The translations under genes and the position numbers were made by a program. From Bradyrhizobium sp. CCGUVB1N3 (GTDB lineage: Bacteria; Pseudomonadota; Alphaproteobacteria; Rhizobiales; Xanthobacteraceae): DNA of 64,000 nt. Below the pieces are notes generated by a model that was not told the origin of the DNA, ran no database searches, and saw only the letters and a program-made list of their open reading frames with translations. This document shows positions 17,571-26,456 of the stretch, in pieces. The stretch's first letter is position 1. Each line of letters opens with the position of its first letter. The stretch is from contig NZ_JANADR010000001.1 of NCBI RefSeq assembly GCF_024199925.1, forward strand, positions 3,038,001-3,102,000. Reading direction: 5' to 3'.

Positions 17571-18764
17571 ATGTGGGGATCCATCATCTCGGAATGGGCG
17601 AGCCTGCTGTTGCGCTGGCTGCATGTGGTGGCCGCGATCGCGTGGATCGGCAGCTCCTTCTATTTCATCCACCTCGATCTCAGCCTGAAACCGAAGCGCG
17701 ACCTGCCTGACGGCGTGCAGGGCGAAGCCTGGCAGGTGCATGGCGGCGGCTTCTACCGGATCATGAAATATCTGGTGGCCCCAAGCCAGATGCCGGAGGA
17801 GCTCACCTGGTTCAAATGGGAGGCCTACACCACCTGGCTCTCCGGCTTCGCGCTGATGGTGGTAGTCTATTATCTCGACGCCGACCTCTTCCTGGTCGAC
17901 AAGTCGATCCTCGACCTCACGCCGATCCAGGCAGGCCTGTTCAGCTTCTGCAGCCTTGCGCTGGCCTGGCTGCTCTACGAGATCGCCTGCCGCACCGGCC
18001 TTGCCCAGCGCGAGCTCGGCTTTGCGATCGGCGGCTATCTATTTCTGGTCGCGCTGACCTATGCCTTCACGCATGTGCTGAGCGGCCGCGGCGCGTTCAA
18101 CCAGATCGGCGCGATCATCGGCACCATCATGGTCGCCAACGTCTTTGCGGTGATCATCCCGAACCAAAAGAAGATCGTAGCCAGCCTGATCGCGGGACAA
18201 TCGGCCGATCCCAAGCTCGGCAAGACCAGCAAGGAGCGCTCGGTCCACAACAACTATCTGACGCTCCCCGTCGTCGTGCTGATGATCAGCAACCACTATC
18301 CCCTGCTCTATGCGACCCGCTTCAACTGGATCATCGTCGCGATCGTGCTGGCGCTGGGGCCGGTGATCCGGCACTTCTTCAACGAGCGCCATGCGGGCCG
18401 CAAATCGCCGTGGTGGGTGTGGGGCGTCGCAGCGGTCGGCGTGATCGCGATCGGCTTTCTCTCCGCCGCCGGCCCGCGCGAGGTGAAGACAGGCGCGCTT
18501 GCCGCGCAGCCGACGCTTGCCAATGTCGAGGAGATCGTGATGTCCCGCTGCAGCATGTGCCATGCCACAGAGCCCGTGTGGGCCGGCATCGTCACCGCGC
18601 CAAAGGGCATCCTGCTCGATGCCCCCGAGCACATTCAGCGCAATATCAGGTTGATCGGACGCGTCGCTGCATGGTCGAGCGCGATGCCACCCGGCAACAT
18701 CACGGAAATGACGGGTGAGGAACGCGCGGTGCTGGCCGCCTATATCACGCAGACCGATCGCTGA
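17571..18764 (+). CDS. puuD: Membrane urate hydroxylase with C-terminal cytochrome c domain
   Basis: A 397-residue PuuD-type protein. About eight transmembrane helices carry the family pattern WLHVVAAIAWIGSSFYFIHLD at the N-terminus, and a cytochrome c domain with the heme motif CSMCH follows near residue 327. PuuD oxidises urate to 5-hydroxyisourate and passes electrons to its own heme and the respiratory chain, instead of making hydrogen peroxide as soluble uricase does. The ATG at 17571 follows a weak GGGGTG site; the longer frame upstream is non-homologous. No other purine-degradation genes are adjacent. Confidence 0.92.
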   Translation: MWGSIISEWASLLLRWLHVVAAIAWIGSSFYFIHLDLSLKPKRDLPDGVQGEAWQVHGGGFYRIMKYLVAPSQMPEELTWFKWEAYTTWLSGFALMVVVYYLDADLFLVDKSILDLTPIQAGLFSFCSLALAWLLYEIACRTGLAQRELGFAIGGYLFLVALTYAFTHVLSGRGAFNQIGAIIGTIMVANVFAVIIPNQKKIVASLIAGQSADPKLGKTSKERSVHNNYLTLPVVVLMISNHYPLLYATRFNWIIVAIVLALGPVIRHFFNERHAGRKSPWWVWGVAAVGVIAIGFLSAAGPREVKTGALAAQPTLANVEEIVMSRCSMCHATEPVWAGIVTAPKGILLDAPEHIQRNIRLIGRVAAWSSAMPPGNITEMTGEERAVLAAYITQTDR

Positions 18765-18976
18765 CGCCAATCGCAGTGACGCGTCCATGCGACGTTTTGC
18801 GGAAGGATATTCCGTAATCGCAGACCATTTCAAAATGACTTGAGCGCCCGTCCGGCGTAGATAGGGAACCCGTGCGGCCACAGGTCGGCCTTTAAGTCAG
18901 TTTGGGCGGCGCGTTCGCACGAGAGCATCAGACGGCCGTGTAGCCGGGCGAACTTACGTCATTTGGCCGCGGAGCT

Positions 18977-20815
18977 TCAGCTCAACGCCGGCGCCGGAGC
19001 GGCCCTTCCGATGCGCGCGGTCTCCTGGGCGAACGGCAGAGTGAACTGGAACGCCGCCCCTCGCGGTTCGTTCTCGCCGGCCCACATCTTCCCGCCATGT
19101 GCCGCGATGATCGAATGGCAGATGGCGAGCCCCATCCCCATGCCTTCGGCCTTGGTGGTGTAGAACGGCTCGAACACGCGGCCCACGCTCTTTGGATCGA
19201 GCCCCGGGCCGGTATCCCGCACGCTGATAACGACACCGTTCGTCTCGTTCCTGCCGGTGGAGATGAACAGCTCGCGCGCGCCTTCGCGGACGTGGCTCAT
19301 CGCCTCGACGGCATTGATGATCAAGTTGAGAACGACCTGCTGGAGCTGAACCCGGTCCGCCTGAACGGGCGGCAAGCCGTCGGCAAACTGCGTCCGCACC
19401 GTGACGTCGTGTTTCAGCACTTCGCTGTGTGTCAAGGTCATGACCTCGCGCACCAGCTGATTGATCTCCAGGTCCTCCATCTGCGGCGGCGCGTTCTTGA
19501 TGAGGGCACGGATCCGGCTGATGATCTCGCTGGCGCGCATACCGTCGCTGATGATCCAGCCCAGCGTCTGCCCGACTTCGTCCAGATTCGGCGGCCGGGC
19601 GCCGAGCCAGTTCAATCCGGCCCGCGCGTTCGCCACGGTGGCGGCGATCGGCTGGCTGATTTCGTGGGCGATCGAGGCGGTCAGCTCGCCCATGGTCGTG
19701 ACGCGATTGCTATGCGCGAGCTCCATCAGGGCCTCGCGGTAGCGTCGCTCGCTCTCGCGGGCCTCGGCCTCCACCCGCTTGAGCTCGCTGAGATCGAGGA
19801 CGAAGCCGACGCCCTGGCTATTGTCTTCCTCGAACATCGCACCGCCGATCAGGACAGGCACGCGGCTGCCATCCTTGCGAAAATACTCCTTCTCGAACGG
19901 CTGGACGGTCCCGATCCGCTCAAGCTGGGCAACGTGCTGCGCATCGTATTCGTGCCATTCGGTTGGCGTCAGGGTCCTGCGATGCAGGCGACCGGCAGCG
20001 AGGTCCTCCCGGTCGTACCCGACGATGCGGAGAAAGGCGTCATTGGCCTCGAAGATACGGCCTTCCAGATCCCAGATGATGATGCCGATGATGTCGGAAT
20101 CGAACAGGCGCCGGATCCTGCTGTCGCGCGCCAGCAGATCGCTCTGGAGCTGGACGTTCTCCTCGGTCGCCATCCGCCGCCGTCTCGCTTCGATGCGCGC
20201 CAGCGCCAGCGCGGCGCCGGCCAGGGCGACGACGAAGACGACAGCCGCGATGGTGATCCGGGTCCTGCGCTGCTCGAGTTCATCGGCGGCTTTGTCGAGA
20301 TCCACCTGGAGGAGCCGTTCCTGATCGACCATCAGGTCGATCTGCGACCGGATGTCCTCCATGCCGCGGATCATTGCCAGTGCCGCCAGCCCCGATTCGC
20401 GCGCCGCCGTCTTGACGATGTCATCGATCTCCTTGAGCTTCGCCGAAAGGGTCAAGGCAAGATGTTCAGCGCGCAGGCTCTGCAACGGGTCGTTCGCGAC
20501 GAGCGCCTGGAGCGCCTCAGCCTGCCGTCGCACGCTTTCGTCGGAGACGCCGTAAGCCTTCAGATAGGCGGGATCGAGGGTGAGCAGATACCCGTGCCTT
20601 TCGGCTTCCAGATCGGCGATGTTCGCTTTGAGACGATCGAACGTCTCGAACACGTTGCGGCTGTGGGTGAGCGAAACATTGAGCGTCTGCCGATCGCGCC
20701 AATAGCGCAGGCCGAGAACCCCGATCACGGCGAGCAGAATGACGAGCCCCGCAACCACTGGGATCAGCGGTCGTGCAAACCACCGCAAGATATGGCCCGA
20801 AGCAAGGATTGACAT
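18977..20815 (-). CDS. Membrane sensor histidine kinase (CHASE3-like, PAS, HisKA, HATPase)
   Basis: About 612 residues from ATG 20815 (an ATG 18 bp upstream is equally possible). Order: TM1 at about 17-37; a helical periplasmic CHASE3-like domain (ERHGYLLTLDPAYL) to about 180; TM2 at about 187-207; a PAS domain (DSDIIGIIIWDLEGRIFEAN) to about 345; an H-box with phospho-acceptor His384 in SIAHEISQPIAA; then the ATPase motifs NLIINAVEAM, DTGPGLD and GMGMGLAICHSI. The HEISQPIAA type of H-box is common in rhizobial FixL-like kinases. No response regulator lies next to it, so its partner is encoded elsewhere. It is divergent from a sugar-type binding protein gene, which may be a target or a chance neighbour. 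Confidence 0.88.
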   Translation of the reverse strand: MSILASGHILRWFARPLIPVVAGLVILLAVIGVLGLRYWRDRQTLNVSLTHSRNVFETFDRLKANIADLEAERHGYLLTLDPAYLKAYGVSDESVRRQAEALQALVANDPLQSLRAEHLALTLSAKLKEIDDIVKTAARESGLAALAMIRGMEDIRSQIDLMVDQERLLQVDLDKAADELEQRRTRITIAAVVFVVALAGAALALARIEARRRRMATEENVQLQSDLLARDSRIRRLFDSDIIGIIIWDLEGRIFEANDAFLRIVGYDREDLAAGRLHRRTLTPTEWHEYDAQHVAQLERIGTVQPFEKEYFRKDGSRVPVLIGGAMFEEDNSQGVGFVLDLSELKRVEAEARESERRYREALMELAHSNRVTTMGELTASIAHEISQPIAATVANARAGLNWLGARPPNLDEVGQTLGWIISDGMRASEIISRIRALIKNAPPQMEDLEINQLVREVMTLTHSEVLKHDVTVRTQFADGLPPVQADRVQLQQVVLNLIINAVEAMSHVREGARELFISTGRNETNGVVISVRDTGPGLDPKSVGRVFEPFYTTKAEGMGMGLAICHSIIAAHGGKMWAGENEPRGAAFQFTLPFAQETARIGRAAPAPALS

Positions 20816-21031
20816 TGGCGTTAAGTCTTCCATGCTCGCAGGCGCATCTTCTGGCGCCAACGCCAGAGCATGGCTAGAATAATAGCATGGACCGGCCCGC
20901 ATTGGGGAGCCGGAAACTCAATATTCTCCGCATGTTACTCCGGCTTCGGAGTTGATCATTCGGCTTTGACGAAGCCGGCGCCCACACAGGTTGCGTGTTG
21001 TGAACGACCGACCACAACGAGGAGCATCAAC

Positions 21032-22441
21032 ATGGCGCCAGGTGAGAAATCGAAACGTGAAAAATCAACAAGTGAGAACTCACATAATGGACCAGCGCCG
21101 ACCAGTCGGCGCAGCTTCATCAAAACATTGGGCGTGGCGGGAGCCGTGCTGCCGACCCTCACCACGTTGCCGCGGAGCAGCCTCGCCGAGGAGGCCAGCC
21201 CGGCCTTTGCCAGTGCCAAGATCGACTGGAAGCAATTTGCGGGACAGACGATCACGCTCACGGGCGCGATCCATCCTTGGTCGAGCGCGATTACTCCGCT
21301 TCTGCCGGATTTCACCAAGCTGACCGGCATCAAGGTCGTCAGCGACTTCCAGCTCGAAACCACGTATTTGAGCGCAATCCCGGTCGTGCTCGCGCGCGGC
21401 GGCAATACGCCCGACGTCTTCATGTTCACGACCTATGGCCAGGGCATCTCGGGCGGATGGCTCGAGCCGCTCAACGCCCACTACGCCAACAAGTCGCTGA
21501 CCGATCTCGCCTGGTATGACGAGAGCGATCTCTTGAAGACGGCGCGCGCCTTTCCGGTGTGGACCGACGGTGAACGCTACGCCGTGCCGATCACCTCCGA
21601 GGCGATGACACTGTTCATCAACACCGACGCACTGGCGGCCAAGAAGCTGCCGGTGCCGCAGACCTTCGACGAGCTGCTCGCGACTGCGAAAACGATCAAG
21701 AGCAACGAGATGGCGGGGATCGCGATGCGGGCGCAGGCCGGCGGCAATTCGACTCCACCGGCGATGGGCTTCGTGTTCTCCTATGGCGGGGCCATGGTCA
21801 ACAAGGACGGCACGGCTGCGTTCGCGAGCCCCGAGGCGATCGAGGCCATCGACATGTATGCGCACCTGCTCAGCGAGGCCGGACCGGCCAATGTGGGCAC
21901 CTATGAATGGTACCAGGTGCTCGACGACTTCCTGCAAGGCAGGACCGCGATGGCGATCGACAGCAGCAACTTCGCCACCGACATCTCCAATCCGGCGAAG
22001 AGCCGCGTCGCCAAGCAGGCCGGGTTTGCGCCCTTCCCGCACCTCCCCGGCAAGCCTCCCGTGCCCTTCATGTCGCACTGGCAGGCCTGCGTGAATTCCA
22101 AATCGCAGAACAAGCGCGCGGCGTTCCTGTTCCTGCTGTGGGCGACGAGCAGGCCGACTTCGCTGCAAACGGCTGCTGCGGGCCTTGCGACCACACGCGT
22201 CTCCGCCTGGTCGAGTAAGGGCTTCAAGGATGCCTTCGGCGCGCAGGCCGCCGAGGCGGCGCTGGCCAACCTACAAAACGCAGATGTCGAGCGCGCCAAG
22301 GCGATCCTGTTCCATCCGCAACAACGTCGCATCCTCGACGCGTTCATGATCGGCGTCAATGAAGTGGTCTCCGGCAACAAGACGGCGAAGGCGGTGATGC
22401 CCGCCGCCGCCGAACGCGCCAATGCGGCGATCCGCGGATAG
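21032..22441 (+). CDS. ABC transporter substrate-binding protein, sugar (MalE/UgpB) type, Tat-exported, orphan
   Basis: A 469-residue family 1 extracellular solute-binding protein. A twin-arginine signal SRRSFIKTLGVAGA lies at about residues 30-43 after a charged N-terminus. The mature part has the fold's hallmarks: ITPLLPDFTKLTGIKV, YLSAIPVVLARGGNTPDVF and VPITSEAMTLFINTDAL. The start at 21032 follows GAGGAG. Such proteins deliver oligosaccharides, glycerol-3-phosphate or polyols to MalFGK-like complexes, but no permease or ATPase gene is near; the next gene reads in the opposite direction. It may serve a distant transporter or the divergent histidine kinase. Confidence 0.82.
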   Translation: MAPGEKSKREKSTSENSHNGPAPTSRRSFIKTLGVAGAVLPTLTTLPRSSLAEEASPAFASAKIDWKQFAGQTITLTGAIHPWSSAITPLLPDFTKLTGIKVVSDFQLETTYLSAIPVVLARGGNTPDVFMFTTYGQGISGGWLEPLNAHYANKSLTDLAWYDESDLLKTARAFPVWTDGERYAVPITSEAMTLFINTDALAAKKLPVPQTFDELLATAKTIKSNEMAGIAMRAQAGGNSTPPAMGFVFSYGGAMVNKDGTAAFASPEAIEAIDMYAHLLSEAGPANVGTYEWYQVLDDFLQGRTAMAIDSSNFATDISNPAKSRVAKQAGFAPFPHLPGKPPVPFMSHWQACVNSKSQNKRAAFLFLLWATSRPTSLQTAAAGLATTRVSAWSSKGFKDAFGAQAAEAALANLQNADVERAKAILFHPQQRRILDAFMIGVNEVVSGNKTAKAVMPAAAERANAAIRG

Positions 22442-22470
22442 CATCCGCGGCGATTGCGATGCGCGATCGA

Positions 22471-22560
22471 GCGCGATGAGTCATCATCGCGCTCGAGCTC
22501 ATTACTTGCGCATGATCTTTTCGGAAAACCGCTGCACACTTTTCCGGATCGTGTTTTAGA
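22471..22560. repeat. Bradyrhizobium-type intergenic repeat with stem-loops
   Basis: Between two convergent genes, GCGCGATGAGT with ATCATCGCGC and then CGGAAAA with TTTTCCG form stem-loops. The section GCATGATCTTTTCGG and following is related to the longer repeat copies near 61.0 and 63.4 kb in this window (shared GCATGATC, AAAACCGCTG-CACACTTT and a terminal GGATC). It is probably a degenerate member of the same dispersed family. Confidence 0.55.
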
Positions 22561-23860
22561 TCTCGCGCGCGTCGCGGCGCCGGTAGACCAGCAGCATCAG
22601 CGGCGCGAGTTTGCGCATCAGGCCGTGCGCCGTGATCGGCACCGGATTGGTGAACGGCAGCGCGAGCTCGCTGTCCGGCACGCCGCGCACGGCTTTGGCG
22701 AGCTGATCGCCGAGCGGAATCGTCAGCGCCACCGCGCGGCCGTTGCAGCCGGTCCAGCCATAGGCATCCGGCCCGAGCTTGTGGATGCGCGGCAGGAAAT
22801 CCGAGGTCATGCCGACATAGCCGTTCCAGACATAGTCGAAGCTGATCTCGCCGATCTGCGGCCAGAGCCGCTGCAGGCGTTCGGTGACGCGCGCCTTCAA
22901 TCGCTCCGCTTTGTTGCCGGGCCCGGTCACGGCACCGCCGGTGACGAGCCGATTGCGGGCGTCGTAACGGGCGAAATAGAGCTCGCCATGGGTATCCGAC
23001 ATCGCCTGCCGCGCGGGAATGATCGTCTTCCTGACGTTGTCCGACAGCGGCTGCGTCGCCAACTGCCAGGACAGCACCGGCATCACCTCATGCGCGATAT
23101 CGGGCACGAGCTGCCTGGAGAACTCGCCGCTATAGGCGTTGGTCGCCATCAGCAGCGCGCGGCCGGACATCTCGCCCTTCTCGGTCTTCACCACCCATCT
23201 GTCGTTGCGCCGTTCAAAGCTCACAGCCGGGGAGCGTGCGTAGATGCGCGCGCCGAGGCCGAGCACGGCGCGCGCCAGTCCGCGCGCCAGCGCGAGCGGA
23301 TTGATGTGCCCGCCGGTCCTGTTCCAGAAGCCGCCGTACCAGGCATCCGAGCCCAGCATGTCTCTCACTTGCTCGCGCGAAAGCAGCTCGACGGGCGCGC
23401 CGAATTTCGCCCATTGCCGCACGCGCCGCTCCGCAATCTTGATGCGGCCCGGCGAATGCACCGGCTGCACCCAGCCCGCCTGCTCCTGCTCCGCCTCGAC
23501 GCCATAACGCCGCGCCACGTCGAACAGCGTCGATGCGCTGTCGCGCAACAGCTCAACAAAGCGCTCGCCGACCGCGCCGTGTCGCGCGATGATGTCCTCG
23601 GGATCGGGGCGAGACAAGGTCGGGATCACCTGGCCATTGTTGCGGCCCGAGGCGCCCCAGCCCGGCTCGGCCGCCTCCACGATTGCGACATCCACACCGG
23701 CTTCGCGCAGGTGCAACGCCGTCGACAGCCCGGTGAAGCCGCCGCCGACCACGACCACATCCGCCTTCTCAGCTCCGATGAGCTCCGGCAATTCGGGCCC
23801 CTGCGGCGTGACCGCAGCCCATAGCGAATTCGGCCAGGTGACGGTTGAACTACTCATCAT
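22556..23860 (-). CDS. FAD-dependent amine/amino acid oxidoreductase (DadA/PuuB type)
   Basis: A 434-residue DAO-family flavoprotein. VVVVGGGFTGLSTALHLRE near residue 35 is the FAD-binding beta-alpha-beta unit, followed by the family stretch WGASGRNNGQVIP. The C-terminal FAD segment includes GYVGMTSDFLPRIHKLGP and GWTGCNGRAVAL. Relatives oxidise gamma-glutamylputrescine, D-amino acids or sarcosine. No signal peptide or polyamine genes are present, so the substrate is open. ATG 23860 is used, preceded by GGAAAG; the next ATG is one codon later. The last two residues overlap the degenerate repeat. Confidence 0.82.
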   Translation of the reverse strand: MMSSSTVTWPNSLWAAVTPQGPELPELIGAEKADVVVVGGGFTGLSTALHLREAGVDVAIVEAAEPGWGASGRNNGQVIPTLSRPDPEDIIARHGAVGERFVELLRDSASTLFDVARRYGVEAEQEQAGWVQPVHSPGRIKIAERRVRQWAKFGAPVELLSREQVRDMLGSDAWYGGFWNRTGGHINPLALARGLARAVLGLGARIYARSPAVSFERRNDRWVVKTEKGEMSGRALLMATNAYSGEFSRQLVPDIAHEVMPVLSWQLATQPLSDNVRKTIIPARQAMSDTHGELYFARYDARNRLVTGGAVTGPGNKAERLKARVTERLQRLWPQIGEISFDYVWNGYVGMTSDFLPRIHKLGPDAYGWTGCNGRAVALTIPLGDQLAKAVRGVPDSELALPFTNPVPITAHGLMRKLAPLMLLVYRRRDAREI

Positions 23861-23986
23861 CAATCTTTCCAAACTGTCCCAAGCGTCACGAGATACCGCA
23901 TCTGCGGCCGTCGCGGTTGACAGCCGCTTACAGGTGCGTTGTCGTGCTCGTCAGCCTAATCCACCCATTCATGCCGGGGAAATCAA

Positions 23987-24844
23987 GTGGCCCTCAAAAG
24001 CATCATCGGAATCGACCACGCTGTGGTCATGGTGAAAGATCTCGACAAGGCCGCGGAAAACTACAAGCGGCTCGGCTTCACCGTCTCGCCGCGCGGCACC
24101 CACAGCGCGCATATGGGATCGGGCAATTACACCATCATGTTCGACCCCGACTATATGGAATTGCTCGGCGTGCTCGCACCGACAGAGCATAATGCTCCGG
24201 CGCGTGCTTTTCTCGAAAAGCGCGGCGAGGGCATCGAGCGCATCGCCTTCACCGCGGTCGATTCCACGGCCGGCGCGGAGGAGATCCGCGCGCACGGACT
24301 GACGCCGGTCGGTCCGGTCGATTTCGAGCGGCCGGTGACGCTGCCAAACGGCACGGTGTCGGCGGCGAAATTCCGCGTCTTCCAGTGGCCGGTTGCGGAA
24401 GCGCCGGGCGGCGTGCGCATCTTCGCCTGCCAGCACAAGACGCGCGAGACGGTGTGGATTCCCGAGCTGATGACGCACGCCAACAGCGCGAAGCGCCTGA
24501 AGCAGGTGCTGATCGCGAGCCCCGAGCCTGCAAAGGACGCCGCGCACCTGTCACGCCTGATCGACCGCGAGGCAAAAGTGGAAGCCGACGGCGCCGTCAC
24601 GGTGCCCTCGGGCGGCGACCGCGGCGACTTCGTGTTCCTGACGCTCGACCAGCTCGGCAAGCGCTACGCCGGCGTCTCGCTTGCAGGTCTTGCCGAGCGT
24701 GGCGGCGCGGCGCTCGTGCTGGTGAGCGGCGATCTCGCGGCGACCGAGAAGGCGCTCGGTGCAGCCGCCACGCGCAGCGGCCCTGCGATCTGCGTGGCGC
24801 CGGCCGCGGCCAACGGTACCCTGCTCGCCTTCGTTGCCGATTGA
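23987..24844 (+). CDS. VOC family (glyoxalase-like domain) protein
   Basis: A 285-residue protein with a GTG start at 23987 and GGGGA seven bases upstream. The N-terminal half holds a vicinal-oxygen-chelate unit: IDHAVVMVKDLDKAAENYKRLGF (metal His near residue 11), then YTIMFDPDYMELLGVL. A second, degenerate unit fills residues 160-285. This matches the two-module Glyoxalase_3-like proteins found in many rhizobia; their reactions are mostly unknown. It is divergent from the DadA-like gene and the only gene in its orientation before a small hypothetical gene. Confidence 0.75.
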   Translation: MALKSIIGIDHAVVMVKDLDKAAENYKRLGFTVSPRGTHSAHMGSGNYTIMFDPDYMELLGVLAPTEHNAPARAFLEKRGEGIERIAFTAVDSTAGAEEIRAHGLTPVGPVDFERPVTLPNGTVSAAKFRVFQWPVAEAPGGVRIFACQHKTRETVWIPELMTHANSAKRLKQVLIASPEPAKDAAHLSRLIDREAKVEADGAVTVPSGGDRGDFVFLTLDQLGKRYAGVSLAGLAERGGAALVLVSGDLAATEKALGAAATRSGPAICVAPAAANGTLLAFVAD

Positions 24845-24922
24845 TTTGAAGTAATTCTTTAACATGCGTTTACCCCGGCCTCTTAGGGTCTCCGGCAGAT
24901 CAAGCCGCCAGGGCTCAAGCGC

Positions 24923-25198
24923 ATGTTTAGAGAGACCTCGCCGATCGCCTATGACGCGCCGGCCGAACTGAAGAAGTGGCCGTCGCTGAAGGGGCACCGC
25001 CTCAAGGACCGAGGGCCGCCCTACCTCGTCTACAACGGTACGCTGGCCGAATGTGTGCGCGAGCTGATGGCAAAACCCATCAAGGGCATCTCGCTCTACG
25101 ACATCATGACGGGGCCGCAGCCGGCCTTCGACCAGACCGTGCTGTCGCCTGGCGATGCCGCCGAGATCGCGATGCGTAAGGACTTTCCGAAGGATTAG
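24923..25198 (+). CDS. Conserved small hypothetical protein (91 aa)
   Basis: A 91-residue soluble protein without signal peptide or membrane segment. Its composition and a good upstream ribosome site (AGGGCTC before the ATG) support it as real. A basic, proline-rich N-terminal half (LKGHRLKDRGPP) precedes a helical section LAECVRELMAKPIKG. I do not recognise a domain. It stands alone between the VOC gene and the convergent L,D-transpeptidase gene. Confidence 0.6.
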   Translation: MFRETSPIAYDAPAELKKWPSLKGHRLKDRGPPYLVYNGTLAECVRELMAKPIKGISLYDIMTGPQPAFDQTVLSPGDAAEIAMRKDFPKD

Positions 25199-25234
25199 CC
25201 GCGCGTCCACCGCGACGATCGGCCGGCAGCCATG

Positions 25235-26269
25235 CTACATCCGCGAGCTCTTTGCCAGCGGACGGTTCTGCGCAGGCGCTATCGCTTCTCCCGGCCGGTC
25301 CAGAAACACCACCGGCGTTCCGCGCTTGATGTTCGCGCTGAGCGCTAGCGCATCCCAGTTGGTCAGCCGGATGCAACCGTGCGAGGTCGACTTGCTCACC
25401 TTGCCGGGGTCCGGGGTGCCGTGAATGCCATAGCCCTCGGCGGACAGGTTGATCCAGGTCGAGCCGACAGGATTGTTCGGACCAGGCTCGATCGTGAAAG
25501 GCTTTCTCGATTTTACACCCTTGAACCTGTAGTCCGGATTGTAGCGGTAGGTCGGATTTTCATTGATGGCTGTCACTTTCAGCGTGCCGCTCGGCGTCGG
25601 CTTCTCCGGGCTGCCGACTGTCGCAGGATAGAACGTCAGCAGCTTTCCGCTTGCGTCAAATGCCTTCAGCGTCTGCCGCGCCTTGTCGATTTCAACGCGC
25701 GCGACCGGTATGGAATTCTGCTGCCCAATGACGTTTGCGACGGCGATCGTCTCACCCGCCTTGTCGAACGCCTTTCCAGGGTTGATCGCGCTGAGCAACG
25801 CCTCGCTCATGTGGAATTTCTCGGCGAGCGCCTCGAGCGGGCTGGTGTAACTCAGCGCCTCCAGACTCTTCATGTCCTCCATCTTCGCCGGCAGTTTCTT
25901 GAGAAACGGTCCCCTCAAATCCACTTCCATGATTTTGTAATCGACAATGGCCGGACCGTCGCTCGTCAAGGCCAGCTTGTCCCAGAGATCCGGCGTGATC
26001 GCCTTGTCGAGATTTAGCTCATTTTCTTCGGCAAACGCGGACAAGGCCTTCTGCGCGTTCTCGCCGAGCTTGCCGTCGATCTCGCCCGGGGAGAAGTGTG
26101 CACGGTCGAGCAGGATCTGAAGCTTGACAATGGAGCTGCTGGGCTTGTCGGAGCTCGCCGGCTTCGCAGGCATGGCTGCGTCATTAATGGCAGCGGCATC
26201 GAGAGCACCTGCGATGACAGGCGTCACCGCAAGAAACGAGAGCACCACAACAGGAAGAGTTCGCAACAT
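25235..26269 (-). CDS. L,D-transpeptidase (YkuD) with N-terminal peptidoglycan-binding domain
   Basis: A 344-residue exported enzyme. A signal peptide (residues 1-21, ending VIAGA) is followed by a peptidoglycan-binding-1 domain (ILLDRAHFSPGEIDGKLG, about 48-100), then a LysM-like linker region and the YkuD catalytic domain (about 185-330). His283 (GIHGTPDP), His297 and Cys299 (STSHGCIRLTNWDA) give the family active site. It makes 3-3 cross-links or attaches proteins to peptidoglycan in the periplasm. The ATG at 26269 has GAGG upstream. It is divergent from a lytic transglycosylase, so the pair looks like a cell-wall locus with a shared promoter gap of about 190 bp. Confidence 0.92.
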   Translation of the reverse strand: MLRTLPVVVLSFLAVTPVIAGALDAAAINDAAMPAKPASSDKPSSSIVKLQILLDRAHFSPGEIDGKLGENAQKALSAFAEENELNLDKAITPDLWDKLALTSDGPAIVDYKIMEVDLRGPFLKKLPAKMEDMKSLEALSYTSPLEALAEKFHMSEALLSAINPGKAFDKAGETIAVANVIGQQNSIPVARVEIDKARQTLKAFDASGKLLTFYPATVGSPEKPTPSGTLKVTAINENPTYRYNPDYRFKGVKSRKPFTIEPGPNNPVGSTWINLSAEGYGIHGTPDPGKVSKSTSHGCIRLTNWDALALSANIKRGTPVVFLDRPGEAIAPAQNRPLAKSSRM

Positions 26270-26456
26270 GCTGCATCCTCAACCAGGGACTTCTCCGTAA
26301 AGTCACGGAACGCGACGAAGTTCCAGTGCGAGGAAAATACGGTGTTCCTGCACGGAACAGCAAAGATCGCAGCTTCGCCCCAATCGACTCGTCAAAAAGT
26401 CCCCATCGGCAGCGCATTTGCGGCCAACTCATCCACAATTGAGGCTCACACAAGCA

